Origin: JAIROC01 sp031553535
Lineage (GTDB): Bacteria; Bacteroidota; Bacteroidia; Bacteroidales; WCHB1-69
Assembly (NCBI GenBank): GCA_031553535.1
Contig: JAVBLM010000007.1
Coordinates: 28,797 to 92,796, forward strand
DNA: 64,000 bases
Reading direction: 5' to 3'
Part shown: positions 18,108 to 26,008 of the stretch, in pieces
How positions within the stretch are numbered: the stretch's first letter is position 1
Layout: every line of letters starts with the position of its first letter
The notes under the pieces: generated by a model
Databases searched by the model: none
What the model saw: only the letters and a program-made list of their open reading frames with translations
What the model was told of the DNA's origin: nothing
Translations under genes and position numbers: made by a program

Positions 18108-19007
18108 ATGGATAAAGAAATAAAATTCAACGGTGTAACGATTAATGGATTATTAATGGTATTTATAGAGTTCTTATTATTGGCAGGATCAATTGTATGT
18201 TTCTGTTTTGTTCAGAACAGTGAACTTTGGTTGATTCCGGGGTTCCTTTTACTTTTTGTTTTCATGTTTTTCCTATTTGGTTATATCCTTATAGAGCCTA
18301 ATGAGGCGAGTGTTATGTTGTTTTTCGGCATATATAAGGGGACAATAAAAAAGAATGGCTTTTTTTGGGTGAATCCCTTATATAAAAAGAAAAAAATATC
18401 ACAGCGGATTTGTAACCTGGATACCGATCCGATCAAGGTAAATGACAAGATAGGTAACCCTATTATGATTGGCCTGGTTCTGGTCTGGAAAATAGAGGAT
18501 ACCTATAAAATAATGTTTGATATTGAGAATAGCGGGAAAAGCAGGAACGCATACGAGCATTTTGTAAAGGTTCAAAGTGATGCCGCATTACGGAAAGTTG
18601 CCGGATTATATCCGTATGATAATCTCGAGGATGAACATGATCATAGTGCGACATTGCGTTCCAGCAGTGATGAAGTGAATGAAAAGCTGGAAAATGAATT
18701 GATAGAAAGACTTTCCATCGCCGGCATTAAAGTAGTAGAAGCACGGATTAACTATCTGGCATATGCTTCGGAGATAGCCGGAGCTATGCTTCGCCGGCAA
18801 CAGGCATCTGCCATCATTGCGGCAAGGGAAAAGATTGTAGAAGGAGCCGTTAGTATGGTGGAACTTGCTTTGAATAAACTTTCCGAAAAGGAAGTTGTTG
18901 TATTGGACGAAGATAAAAAAGCGGCAATGGTAAGCAATCTGATGGTTGTATTATGTGCTGATGATTCTGCTCAACCGGTTATTAATACGGGAACATTATA
19001 TCAATAA
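18108..19007 (+). CDS. SPFH (stomatin/prohibitin/Band 7) membrane protein
   Basis: 299 residues from the ATG at 18108. Two close hydrophobic segments (about 13-33 and 38-60) anchor it near the N-terminus. Then comes an SPFH/Band 7 domain (about 62-230: IEPNEASVMLFFGIYKGTIKKNGFFWVNP ... QSDAALRKVAGLYPYDN), followed by a helical tail rich in Ala and Glu (AYASEIAGAMLRRQQASAIIAAREKIVEGA). SPFH proteins form large ring-like membrane assemblies and often regulate proteases or lipid domains. The gene ends 11 bases before a small Arc-like gene, a pairing I recall from other Bacteroidetes genomes but cannot verify here. The precise role is unknown. Confidence 0.9.
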   Translation: MDKEIKFNGVTINGLLMVFIEFLLLAGSIVCFCFVQNSELWLIPGFLLLFVFMFFLFGYILIEPNEASVMLFFGIYKGTIKKNGFFWVNPLYKKKKISQRICNLDTDPIKVNDKIGNPIMIGLVLVWKIEDTYKIMFDIENSGKSRNAYEHFVKVQSDAALRKVAGLYPYDNLEDEHDHSATLRSSSDEVNEKLENELIERLSIAGIKVVEARINYLAYASEIAGAMLRRQQASAIIAAREKIVEGAVSMVELALNKLSEKEVVVLDEDKKAAMVSNLMVVLCADDSAQPVINTGTLYQ

Positions 19008-19018
19008 AAGCAACAGAC

Positions 19019-19183
19019 GTGTCAGCAAAGAAAAATGACAGTAAACCTTTTGTCTTGCGGATAGAGCCGGATAAACTTGCTGCAATCGAGAAGTGGGCAC
19101 AGGATGAATTCCGTAGCACAAATGGGCAAATATTATGGATTATAGATCAGGCGCTTAAAAAGAATAAAAGACGTAAAGAATAA
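19019..19183 (+). CDS. Small Arc-like ribbon-helix-helix protein
   Basis: 54 codons from a GTG at 19019 to a TAA at 19181-19183. The protein reads VSAKKNDSKPFVLRIEPDKL, then a helix with AAIEKWAQDEFRST, then NGQILWIIDQALKKNKRRKE. The pattern F-V-L-R-I (beta strand), E-K-W-A-x-x-E-F-R-S-x-N-G-Q-I (first helix and turn) and a basic second helix fits the Arc/MetJ ribbon-helix-helix fold; FRS-x-NGQI is the usual turn. It follows the SPFH stop by 11 bases, so it is almost certainly co-transcribed. It may bind DNA as a dimer, or act as an adaptor of the SPFH protein. The start codon is inferred, since no ATG is present in a suitable place. Confidence 0.82.
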   Translation: MSAKKNDSKPFVLRIEPDKLAAIEKWAQDEFRSTNGQILWIIDQALKKNKRRKE

Positions 19184-19544
19184 TATTCGGATAAATTCAT
19201 TTTGTTTATATTACTGAGAGCGAAGGTTTGAAAAATCAGGTTTATGGTTTTTTGAACCTTTTTGTTTGTGAAGTTGTCAAACGTTAACCTGGGAAATTCT
19301 CTCGCTTTGCTTCGATTCTCCCTGCACTTCATGGTTCGGGTGATTGACCCCTTGGGTTTTGTTTCCCGTAATGAAACTATTAATAACAGAAGTTACGCAA
19401 GTTACAGGAAGTTACACAAGTTACAGGAATAAGGATAGATTCAAGATTATAAATAGTTTTTCTGCATTTTATCTATTTTATTTTTCCCGCAGACCCCGCA
19501 GACATTCCGCAGATTTTTTCTTGTCAACCTGTTTCATGAGAGGA
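19184..19544. repeat. Repeat mosaic, reverse-strand copies of two families
   Basis: No gene. About 19262-19380 read on the minus strand gives a diverged copy of the ACGAAGTG-AGCGAAAGCATCGAAACGCAGTGAGA repeat found at 20787-21330 and 29604-29740 (it also keeps the neighbouring CAAAACCC-AAGGGGTC piece). About 19383-19427 carries GAAGTTACGCAAGTTACAGGAAGTTAC, the reverse of the TAACTTCCTGTAACTTC box. About 19490-19543 carries CGCAGACCCCGCAGA and GTCAACCTGTTTCATGAGAGG, shared with 12916-13056 on the other strand. Confidence 0.6.
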
Positions 19545-19581
19545 CAAAAAATATCCGCAAGTAAATGAATACTTGCGGATA
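19545..19581 (-). terminator. Intrinsic terminator of the 19616 T9SS gene
   Basis: Perfect inverted repeat TATCCGCAAGTA / TACTTGCGGATA with a 6-base loop (19552-19581). On the minus strand it is followed by a run of seven T. It lies about 35 bases after the stop of the minus-strand gene ending at 19616. Confidence 0.8.
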
Positions 19582-19615
19582 GTAAAAAATGTGTTATTTA
19601 TTTTAGATAAAGTTA

Positions 19616-20344
19616 TTATCTGATAACCTGAATTTTTTCGGTGCGGATATTTTTACCGCTTTGCATTTTTACAATGTATAGGCCATTTGATAGATTACCC
19701 ATATCAATATCCACACTACCCATTACGGAAGGAACAGTCCGAACCAATTGTCCCGTAATAGTGTAAATACTTATATCCGTAGCATCATTTAAATTTTCAA
19801 TTTTCAAATTATCACGTACAGGATTTGGATAAATCTTGGCTTCGTTTAGTATATCAACATCTGCAATTCCTGTTGTTGCAGTTATAGTAAACACTGCACA
19901 AAAAGCAGCTTCCGTAACAGGTGTTTGTGGATTACCTGCTCCTCCATATACAACATAAGGAACAGATCCGCAAAGTTTATTTGCATAATTTCCTGTTTTA
20001 ATGCTAGTAACTGCAAGGGGAACATTTACAAAAGGTGTTGAAATTAATGAGTCTGTACCTATTGTTGCAGACACTGGAAATGTTATGGGTAAATATTGTG
20101 TAGTTTCATTAAAAACCAATTGAAAAGCTATGGAATCCCCAGCATTTAGTGCGCTTCCTGTGTTTTTGCATATGAAACTAACAGGAAGAGTTACTGTTTG
20201 TGCGCCTGAAGTGTAAGACAAAGACATGCTATCTAATTTATAGACAGATGTTTCACCTATTAGCACTAGTAAATTTGTAATTTGTTGCCCTTGTGCAAAC
20301 TGAAAGCCTGCAAATAAAATAAACGTGTAAATAAATTTTTTCAT
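19616..20344 (-). CDS. Small secreted protein with T9SS type A sorting domain
   Basis: 242 residues. A signal peptide (about 1-19, QFAQG) is followed by a Ser/Thr/Val-rich beta domain of about 135 residues with no family I recognise, then a T9SS sorting domain starting near AKIYPNPVRDNLKIENL and ending GNLSNGLYIVKMQSGKNIRTE plus KIQVIR. Such proteins cross the outer membrane through T9SS, lose the domain and are released or tethered to A-LPS. Two cysteines in the mature region (ICKN, KLCGS) plus one in EAAFCAV could form a disulfide. It stands alone with its own -7 box (20394) and terminator (19545-19581). Confidence 0.88.
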   Translation of the reverse strand: MKKFIYTFILFAGFQFAQGQQITNLLVLIGETSVYKLDSMSLSYTSGAQTVTLPVSFICKNTGSALNAGDSIAFQLVFNETTQYLPITFPVSATIGTDSLISTPFVNVPLAVTSIKTGNYANKLCGSVPYVVYGGAGNPQTPVTEAAFCAVFTITATTGIADVDILNEAKIYPNPVRDNLKIENLNDATDISIYTITGQLVRTVPSVMGSVDIDMGNLSNGLYIVKMQSGKNIRTEKIQVIR

Positions 20345-20393
20345 TTCTTGAGATTTTTGTTATGTTAATAAATCATATTCGTAAACTGAAAGG

Positions 20394-20401
20394 CAAAAAT
20401 A
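20394..20401 (-). promoter_or_regulatory. Bacteroidetes -7 box for the 19616 gene
   Basis: Plus-strand CAAAAATA reads TATTTTTG on the minus strand, about 50 bases before the ATG at 20344. Confidence 0.45.
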
Positions 20402-20703
20402 CTAAAAAAATAATTACGATGCTTTTTTAGTATAGAAAAAATAAAAATTTTATTACACATGTAAATATATGATTCCCAACTCTATTTTTGCGTTTAATAG
20501 ATATTAGGATGATAAAAGAGGCCGCATTTTGTCAGAATGGATAATTTATTGGAACTAAATTTATGAATAATTGATATTCTGTTTTGTTTATGGAAATTAC
20601 CCAAGTTAAATAAAGTTATAGAAATAGGGATTAGTGGTAAATGGGTAAAAACACACTGAACAAACAGAAGTACGTCATTGGCAACGGAAATCTTTTTCTA
20701 ATG

Positions 20704-21353
20704 TCGAACTTGTCAAAAGTTGAGATAATCTCCTTAAAAACAGGGATGCTGAAACAGGTCCAGCATGACGGCAATATGTTGGTTAATAGCGTCATTGCGA
20801 GGAACGAAGCACCTGAGCCACGAAGTGTAGCGAAAGCATCGAAACGCAGTGAGATAATCTCTGTCATTGGTAGTATTTATTAAAGGTTCACACAAAAGGA
20901 AATGACAGTAAGCATAGATTAATACCGTCATTGCGGACTTGATCCGCAATCCCTCCCCCTCTCAAAAGAAAGGGGATGCTGAAAACAAGTTCAGCATGAC
21001 GCAATATGTTGGTTAATACCGTCATTGCGAGGAACGAAGCAACCGAGCCACGAAGTGCAGCGAAAGCATCGAAACGCAGTGAGATAATCTCTGTCATTGG
21101 TAGTATTTATTAAAGGTTCACACAAAAGGAAATGACAGTAAGCATAGATTAATACCGTCATTGCGGACTTGATCCGCAATCCCTCCCCTCTCAAAAGAAA
21201 GGGGATGCTGAAAACAAGTTCAGCATGACGGCAATATGTTGGTTAAGAGTGTTGTTGCGAGGAACGAAGCACCTGAGCCACGAAGTATAGCGAAAGCATC
21301 GAAACGCAGTGAGATAATCTCTATTCATTTTATCTCAACTTTTAATAAGTTCG
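20704..21353. repeat. Tandem 230-bp array bounded by 24-bp inverted repeats
   Basis: Left end 20704-20727 (CGAACTTGTCAAAAGTTGAG plus ATAA) and right end 21330-21353 are inverted copies matching at 22 of 24 positions. Between them a unit of about 230 bases repeats: starts (ATGCTGAAAAC...) at 20746, 20976 and 21205, i.e. two full units and a partial third. Each unit carries an 8-bp hairpin ATGCTGAA/TTCAGCAT, then ATTGCGAGGAACGAAGCA, AGCGAAAGCATCGAAACGCA and ATTGCGGACTTGATCCGCAA. Diverged single copies are at 29440-29757 (with the same right end), 19262-19380, 25105-25240, 52348-52380 and 63635-63760. Short open frames inside are by-products; no protein is supported. Confidence 0.85.
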
Positions 21354-21429
21354 TCTTTTCCACATTCCTCTTAATCCTTTTTGCAAGGGAATGGTTCTTC
21401 TTTTTACCCTTCTATTATTGCTGAAAACC

Positions 21430-21639
21430 TTTCCGAACATCCGGAAACAAGCAAAGCATTTACTTTGGAGGTTTCCGACTTCCCGGAAACCTCCAAAGTG
21501 AATACCGGGAGACTTTCCGGCCTTCCGGAAAGGTTCAAAGTAAATACCGTGATGCTTTCCGGCTTTCCGGAAACCCCCAAAGTAAACGCCGGGGTACTTT
21601 CCGAACAGTCGGACGCTATAAATACCGGAATGCAATGTA
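21430..21639. repeat. Five-unit tandem repeat with an exact 42-bp period
   Basis: TTTCCG starts units at exactly 21430, 21472, 21514, 21556 and 21598. Each of the first four units contains an inverted repeat such as CTTTCCGG-CCTT-CCGGAAAG, with AAAGT(G/A)AA(T/C)(A/G)CC spacers. Both strands remain open across the array. On plus the frame gives 14-residue units (for example LSGLPERFKVNTVM, LSGFPETPKVNAGV). On minus it gives units containing FRKAGK. A start with a good ribosome site was not seen on either strand, so I annotate the array and not a gene. Confidence 0.8.
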
Positions 21640-21798
21640 CAATAGACGGGGCATAGAAACAAAAACGATATTATTGGCGAGGGAAATGACAGTAATGGAA
21701 AAAGCATTGCTCTTTTTAGTAGGGATTATCCCTATCATTCCTCCTCGTCATGAAAGCGTAGCAAAGGCATCCGGAACGGGAAAATTTTATAAAAAGTA

Positions 21799-21820
21799 AG
21801 GCTGCCTTTTCAGACAGCCT
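21799..21820 (-). terminator. Terminator hairpin after the 21828 gene
   Basis: AGGCTG / CAGCCT stem with an inner CTG/CAG pairing, followed on the minus strand by TTACTTTTTATAAAATTTT. It is 8 bases past the stop of the minus-strand gene. Confidence 0.65.
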
Positions 21821-21827
21821 CATTCGC

Positions 21828-23360
21828 TTATTTATTTACTATTATTTTCCTGGTGAAGTTTTCCCCTTCCTGGGTTTGGACATGTATTAGATACATACCC
21901 GGTGCTAAGTCAGGAATATCCAGTTTAAAGTCTCCTCCTTCATATGCTTTGCTGTGAATTAACTTTCCTTCGAGCGAATACACTCCTACTGTAACAGGGT
22001 TGTAATAGTTTCCAAGGGAAATGTTTATTCGTTCGTTGCTATTTATGGGATTGGGGTAGACGGATAATTCAATTTTTGAACTTTCTTCATCAAGAATATT
22101 CTCGTAATTATTATTTATTCGATCCGAAAGCGACTTTGTCGTATTACTGGATTCATAAGCTCCTAAATCAATATTATATCCCCGTATACGTTGATTTCCG
22201 GCTAAATCAGTTGCAGTTGTATTATAACTATTCCATCCCTTACCAATACAGGGGCTACTCAAAGATAAACTGTAATCATTAGAAGACACATTTACGAATA
22301 GAGGGTTTGTACTTCCTGCGAGATTGTTATTTGTGCCTGCAGCAGTTAACCCTTCAATTAGACTATAATTACAATTAGTAACATTTATGCCATATGTCTT
22401 TAATGCCGATCCTATATTACCATAAATAATACTATTTCTTATCTTAACAATATCAGTACCATAGAAATAATTGTCAATATACATTCCGCTACCTCTTATG
22501 GATGCATTATTACCTGCGATAGTATTATTAATTAAAGTAAGAGACATCTCAATAACCGCTATTCCTCCCCCATAAGCTGCATAATTATTACTTATTTCTA
22601 CATTTGTAAGAATCTGAGTATTATCATAACCGATAGAATAAAGTCCTCCTCCAGATGATTCACTTGCAGAGTTATTTTTAATCAGCACATTTGTAATAGC
22701 TGAATTAGACATATATGCATAGATTCCACCACCATTATTACTAGCAGTATTATACATGATTTTCAGATGTTTTAAAGTAGGTGATGAACCAAATAAACAG
22801 ATACCTCCCCCAGTATTCCTATTTATACTGTAGCCATTTACATTATAGGAACCCGTTTTGTATGCATTCCCTCCTTGAATAGTAAAGCCATCTAATACGG
22901 CATTTCCTACCTCTCCGGCTGAAATAACAACATGATAGGCTATAACTGGTGGATAAATAATTGAACCAACTATTCTCATAGGCTGCACTCCTCCACTCAA
23001 AATAGTAGGATTCGTATTTGGATTTCTTCTGTAAAATTCTGTTACACCTTCATTTCCTGCAAAACCACCGTATACTTGCACATTTGGTCTTAAAACAAAC
23101 GCATTGTCAGGAGATATAGAGGTTCCAGTGGCAACTGTGTAATTATTAGCAAGACGCATTGGGGCATAAGTGCCTGTAGCAACCCACACTTCTCCACCTA
23201 TATTAGAAAGCTGATTCATCATTGCTTGTAAATCACCGGAAGCATTAGCAAATGAACCAATTCCGGTTCCAGTTCCCCCTTGTTTTACAAAACGTATGTT
23301 TTGAGCGGAAAGAGATAAAATGCCCAAACATAAAAAAACTGCAGTTAAATAATTTTTCAT
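21828..23360 (-). CDS. Secreted parallel beta-helix protein with T9SS sorting domain
   Basis: 510 residues from the ATG at 23360. The signal peptide ends SLSAQ (about 20). The N-terminal block IRFVKQGGTGTGIGSFANASGDLQ and a long series of right-handed beta-helix rungs (GGGICLFGSSPTLKHL, NNGGGIYAYMSNSAITN, SSGGGLYSIGY, AAYGGGIAVIEMSLTLINNTIAGN) identify the pectin-lyase-like, choice-of-anchor-Q type. The block NQRIRGYNIDLGAYES is the usual end of that domain. A T9SS type A sorting domain follows (VYPNPINSNERINISL ... IPDLAPGMYLIHVQTQEGENFTRK). It is likely a surface adhesin or carbohydrate-binding protein; no catalytic motif was recognised. The longer in-frame start at 23387 lacks a signal-peptide-like beginning. 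Confidence 0.9.
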   Translation of the reverse strand: MKNYLTAVFLCLGILSLSAQNIRFVKQGGTGTGIGSFANASGDLQAMMNQLSNIGGEVWVATGTYAPMRLANNYTVATGTSISPDNAFVLRPNVQVYGGFAGNEGVTEFYRRNPNTNPTILSGGVQPMRIVGSIIYPPVIAYHVVISAGEVGNAVLDGFTIQGGNAYKTGSYNVNGYSINRNTGGGICLFGSSPTLKHLKIMYNTASNNGGGIYAYMSNSAITNVLIKNNSASESSGGGLYSIGYDNTQILTNVEISNNYAAYGGGIAVIEMSLTLINNTIAGNNASIRGSGMYIDNYFYGTDIVKIRNSIIYGNIGSALKTYGINVTNCNYSLIEGLTAAGTNNNLAGSTNPLFVNVSSNDYSLSLSSPCIGKGWNSYNTTATDLAGNQRIRGYNIDLGAYESSNTTKSLSDRINNNYENILDEESSKIELSVYPNPINSNERINISLGNYYNPVTVGVYSLEGKLIHSKAYEGGDFKLDIPDLAPGMYLIHVQTQEGENFTRKIIVNK

Positions 23361-23722
23361 AACTAAATAATTTTTATAATTAAACACTTGATTTAATTCG
23401 TGTACCCAGCGTTTTTATTACTCCGTGAGCATATATATTGATGCTCCTGTTATACGCTTTTTATACAATGTCTATTTATGTAGTTGCTTACAACCGTTTG
23501 TCTGTTTTGGAAGGATTATTTCGCGGGTCGGCCCCGCTTGACTTTGTCAAGGATGGCTAATACAGACGTTATATTTACTTGCAGGACTTTCATGTTTCTT
23601 TCAATAATTGCATTGCAAATTAAAACAATTTTTTAATACAAAACTACATTCTTGTGTTTTTTTTAAGATATTAATCTGTCTTTCCTGTATTTGTTTGCTA
23701 AACGAAGAAATCTTTTTTATTG
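23361..23722. other. Gene-free sequence upstream of the beta-helix gene
   Basis: No supported gene, RNA or strong hairpin. A GC-richer patch near 23521-23565 (GCGGGTCGGCCCCGCTTGACTT) stands out from the AT-rich surroundings but shows no further structure I can name. Confidence 0.4.
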
Positions 23723-23953
23723 AATCTTATTTTGAGGTGCCGGGATAAAAAGTGTATGGTTGAAATACGAAGCCTAGAAATAGCGGAACTCGGAGAGTTT
23801 AATTTGCATAACCCCCAATAAGTGTAACGATTGGGGGTTATGCATGTTTGACCCTAACGGGTCTCCGGGATAAATAATATTTACAATGAATTATTATCGT
23901 TATAGCAGTTATTCAGGTTGAACTTTTGCTTTCCGGCACCTCAAAATAAGATT
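23723..23953. mobile_element. MITE-like element with 21-bp perfect terminal inverted repeats
   Basis: Left end 23723-23743 (AATCTTATTTTGAGGTGCCG plus G) and right end 23933-23953 are perfect reverse complements. The 231-bp interior has no open frame but holds a 14-bp perfect hairpin at 23806-23843 (GCATAACCCCCAAT / ATTGGGGGTTATGC, 10-base loop). No clear target duplication is visible. A diverged relative lies at 61825-61982, and a longer element with similar ends at 41392-41894. Size, ends and lack of coding suit a non-autonomous transposon remnant; the parent transposase was not found. Confidence 0.75.
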
Positions 23954-24019
23954 TAGCCCTTTTTGACGGGAGTATTTCTTAAAAATAGTATTCCATGTAT
24001 TTATCTACTGAAAAAGTGG

Positions 24020-24027
24020 TAATTTTG
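24020..24027 (+). promoter_or_regulatory. Possible -7 box upstream of mtgA
   Basis: TAATTTTG matches TAnnTTTG but lies 165 bases before the preferred mtgA start, so the leader would be long. Confidence 0.3.
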
Positions 24028-24184
24028 CACCAAAGACGTTTCTCTCTGAGAAATTTTTCAAAGTACATACATGTGATATATGTCAGGATGGTTTTCATGC
24101 AAATGAGCATATAGGAAGAAATCAGAATACCAACCTTTCCTGTTTCACTGTTTTATGTGCTTTTTTTCTTTGAATACATTTTTT

Positions 24185-24991
24185 ATGAATCATAATAAGC
24201 TATTCGCCAAGAAATCAAAAAAGAAAAAACCGGCAAAGAAAAAATCGGCTTCCGGTTTCAAGAAAATACTTCGTTGGGCGGGAAGGGTTGTTTTATTTCT
24301 TTTTGCCTTCAGTATTTTTATTACAATTGCATACAGATGGATTAATCCGCCTGTTACGCCATTGATGCTTATCCGTAAAGTCAGTGATGGGGCTTCCATT
24401 CAAAAAAAGTGGGTTGATATGGAAGAAATCTCCCCTTATCTGGTTCAATGCGCAGTAGCTGCCGAAGATAACCATTTTTTAGGGCACAGGGGATTCGATT
24501 TCGGTGCCATAGAGAAAGTTCTTGAAGAACGGAAAGCCGGCAAGCGAAAACGCGGAGCAAGCGGAATTTCACAACAAACGGCAAAAAACGTTTTCCTTTG
24601 GCCGAATCAATCGTGGTTAAGGAAAGGCCTCGAGTCGTATTTTACCGTACTGATAGAATTATTCTGGAGTAAAGAGCGTATTATGGAAGTATACCTTAAT
24701 ATTATAGAAACCGGAAACGGTATTTACGGATGTGAAATGGCTTCCCGGATTTATTTTCATAAGAAAGCAAAAAACCTTACCTTGTACCAGGCCGCATTAA
24801 TTACGGCATGTTATCCGAATCCAAGGAAATGGAGTCCTGCCAAACAAACATCCTATATTACTAATCGTGCTTCCAAGATTGCTCACCTAACTACATTGAT
24901 AGGAAAAATCAACTTTGACCAAGAAAGTATTGAAAAAGCAAGGGAACGGTATAAGCAACGAAGGGAAAAGGCAAAACAAAACAAAAAATGA
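24185..24991 (+). CDS. mtgA: Monofunctional peptidoglycan glycosyltransferase
   Basis: Polymerises lipid II into glycan strands at the outer face of the inner membrane. The protein has a very basic cytoplasmic tail (KKSKKKKPAKKKSASG), one membrane segment (VVLFLFAFSIFITIAY, about 38-55) and a GT51 domain. The catalytic motif AAEDNHFLGHRGFD contains the E-D-x-x-F-x-x-H-x-G pattern, followed by GASGISQQTAKNVFLWP and RIMEVYLNIIETGNGIYGCE. No transpeptidase domain follows, which separates it from class A PBPs. The start at 24185 gives the usual short basic tail; an in-frame ATG at 24155 would add 10 hydrophobic residues. Confidence 0.95.
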   Translation: MNHNKLFAKKSKKKKPAKKKSASGFKKILRWAGRVVLFLFAFSIFITIAYRWINPPVTPLMLIRKVSDGASIQKKWVDMEEISPYLVQCAVAAEDNHFLGHRGFDFGAIEKVLEERKAGKRKRGASGISQQTAKNVFLWPNQSWLRKGLESYFTVLIELFWSKERIMEVYLNIIETGNGIYGCEMASRIYFHKKAKNLTLYQAALITACYPNPRKWSPAKQTSYITNRASKIAHLTTLIGKINFDQESIEKARERYKQRREKAKQNKK

Positions 24992-25040
24992 GCCAATGAA
25001 CCAATAAGTAGATAGGTTGATGAGGGAATAAGGGAATGGA

Positions 25041-25240
25041 CAGGGATTTAAAATTAACTTCGTTGAGCTCGCAAGCTCGGTTCAAAGTTCAAGATATACT
25101 GAACAAACAGAATAGCGTCATTGCGGACTTGATCCGTACCCGAACGTGAAGCAGGTGAGAGCAGCGAGGCTTTTAAGTCGAGCTAACCTCCTCAAAAGAA
25201 AGGAGATACTCAAACAAGTTCAGTATGACGACAACGGGTT
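25041..25240. repeat. Diverged repeat copy of the 230-bp family
   Basis: Contains TTAACTTCGTTGAGCTCGCAAGCTCGG (shared with 17605 and 29698), GTCATTGCGGACTTGATCCG, CCCGAACGTGAAGCAGGTGA, TTTTAAGTCGAGCTAACC and a final hairpin piece CAAACAAGTTCAGTATGACG. The same order appears at 29460-29590. The rest of 24992-25286 is AT-rich with no gene. Confidence 0.65.
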
Positions 25241-25286
25241 TGCTTCTCGCTAATTAACCATTTATCGTTAACCGTTAGCCATTATT

Positions 25287-25985
25287 TTACAGTTCCAAAT
25301 CTTCGCAGGCATACATGGCAGCGTGCTGTTCTGCGGCTTTTATCGTGAAATCGCATCCTTCCGATGCAAATTTATCATCAATGAAAAGATGAACGATATA
25401 TTGTTTTTGCCGATGAGATACCGCCACTTCCTGTGCTACCTTGTATTCGATGGTTTTTCTATTTTTTTGTGCCCACGTGAGCAACTTCCCTTTATAATTC
25501 GTATCTTCTTTTTCTAAGGTATCTATATCGATATAAATTCCCAGGATACGTTTTATTATTATTTTACGGGAAAAATCATAGCCTTTATCCAGGTACATAG
25601 CTCCGATAAAAGCCTCAAAAGCATCTCCGTTGATAGAGCGGGATAAACTCAAATTGGTATTGTTTTTCTTGATATAAACATCCAGACCGATTTTCCGGCT
25701 TAGCTTATTCAAATGATCCCTACTGACTAACTTAGAGCGTAAGTTAGTGAGAAAACCTTCATTTGCATAAGGATATTTTTTATACAAAAAATCGGCTACA
25801 ACAGCACTCAGGACGGCATCCCCCAAATACTCCAATCGTTCGTTATTGGATTTAATACCTTCAATATCACCTCCGGTTACCGACCGATGGGCAAGCGACT
25901 GCTTATACAAACTTAAATCATTAGGAACAAATCCTAAAACATTTCTTATGTATTGTTTAAAAGGATCCTTTTCTCTCCCAAACAC
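25287..25985 (-). CDS. rnc: Ribonuclease III
   Basis: Double-stranded RNA endonuclease for rRNA and mRNA processing. The signature NNERLEYLGDAVLSAVV lies at about 42-58, and the second catalytic segment SINGDAFEAFIGAMYLDKG at about 112-130. A double-stranded RNA-binding domain follows (DTNYKGKLLTWAQKNRKTIEYKV ... EGCDFTIKAAEQHAAMYACE). Length 232 is normal. It is the last gene of the acpP-fabF-rnc operon, 23 bases after fabF, an arrangement seen throughout the Bacteroidetes. Confidence 0.97.
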   Translation of the reverse strand: MFGREKDPFKQYIRNVLGFVPNDLSLYKQSLAHRSVTGGDIEGIKSNNERLEYLGDAVLSAVVADFLYKKYPYANEGFLTNLRSKLVSRDHLNKLSRKIGLDVYIKKNNTNLSLSRSINGDAFEAFIGAMYLDKGYDFSRKIIIKRILGIYIDIDTLEKEDTNYKGKLLTWAQKNRKTIEYKVAQEVAVSHRQKQYIVHLFIDDKFASEGCDFTIKAAEQHAAMYACEDLEL

Positions 25986-26008
25986 GTTAATCTAATAAAG
26001 GTTAAGGA

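Noticed and set aside
20641..21194. Several 60-80-codon open frames in the 230-bp repeat array
   Set aside because: They recur in each repeat unit and on both strands, and are by-products of the repeat (for example ARNEAPEPRS-like strings), not genes.
20704..21353. Tandem array as a CRISPR locus
   Set aside because: Units are about 230 bases with no short direct repeats separated by unique spacers, and no cas gene is near.
21381..21656. 91-codon frame with 14-residue repeats
   Set aside because: It starts on TTG without a ribosome site and the opposite strand is equally open; kept as a repeat array and a finding rather than a gene.
23806..23843. 14-bp perfect hairpin as a transcription terminator
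   Set aside because: No run of T follows on either strand and it is far from any gene end; it belongs to the MITE interior.
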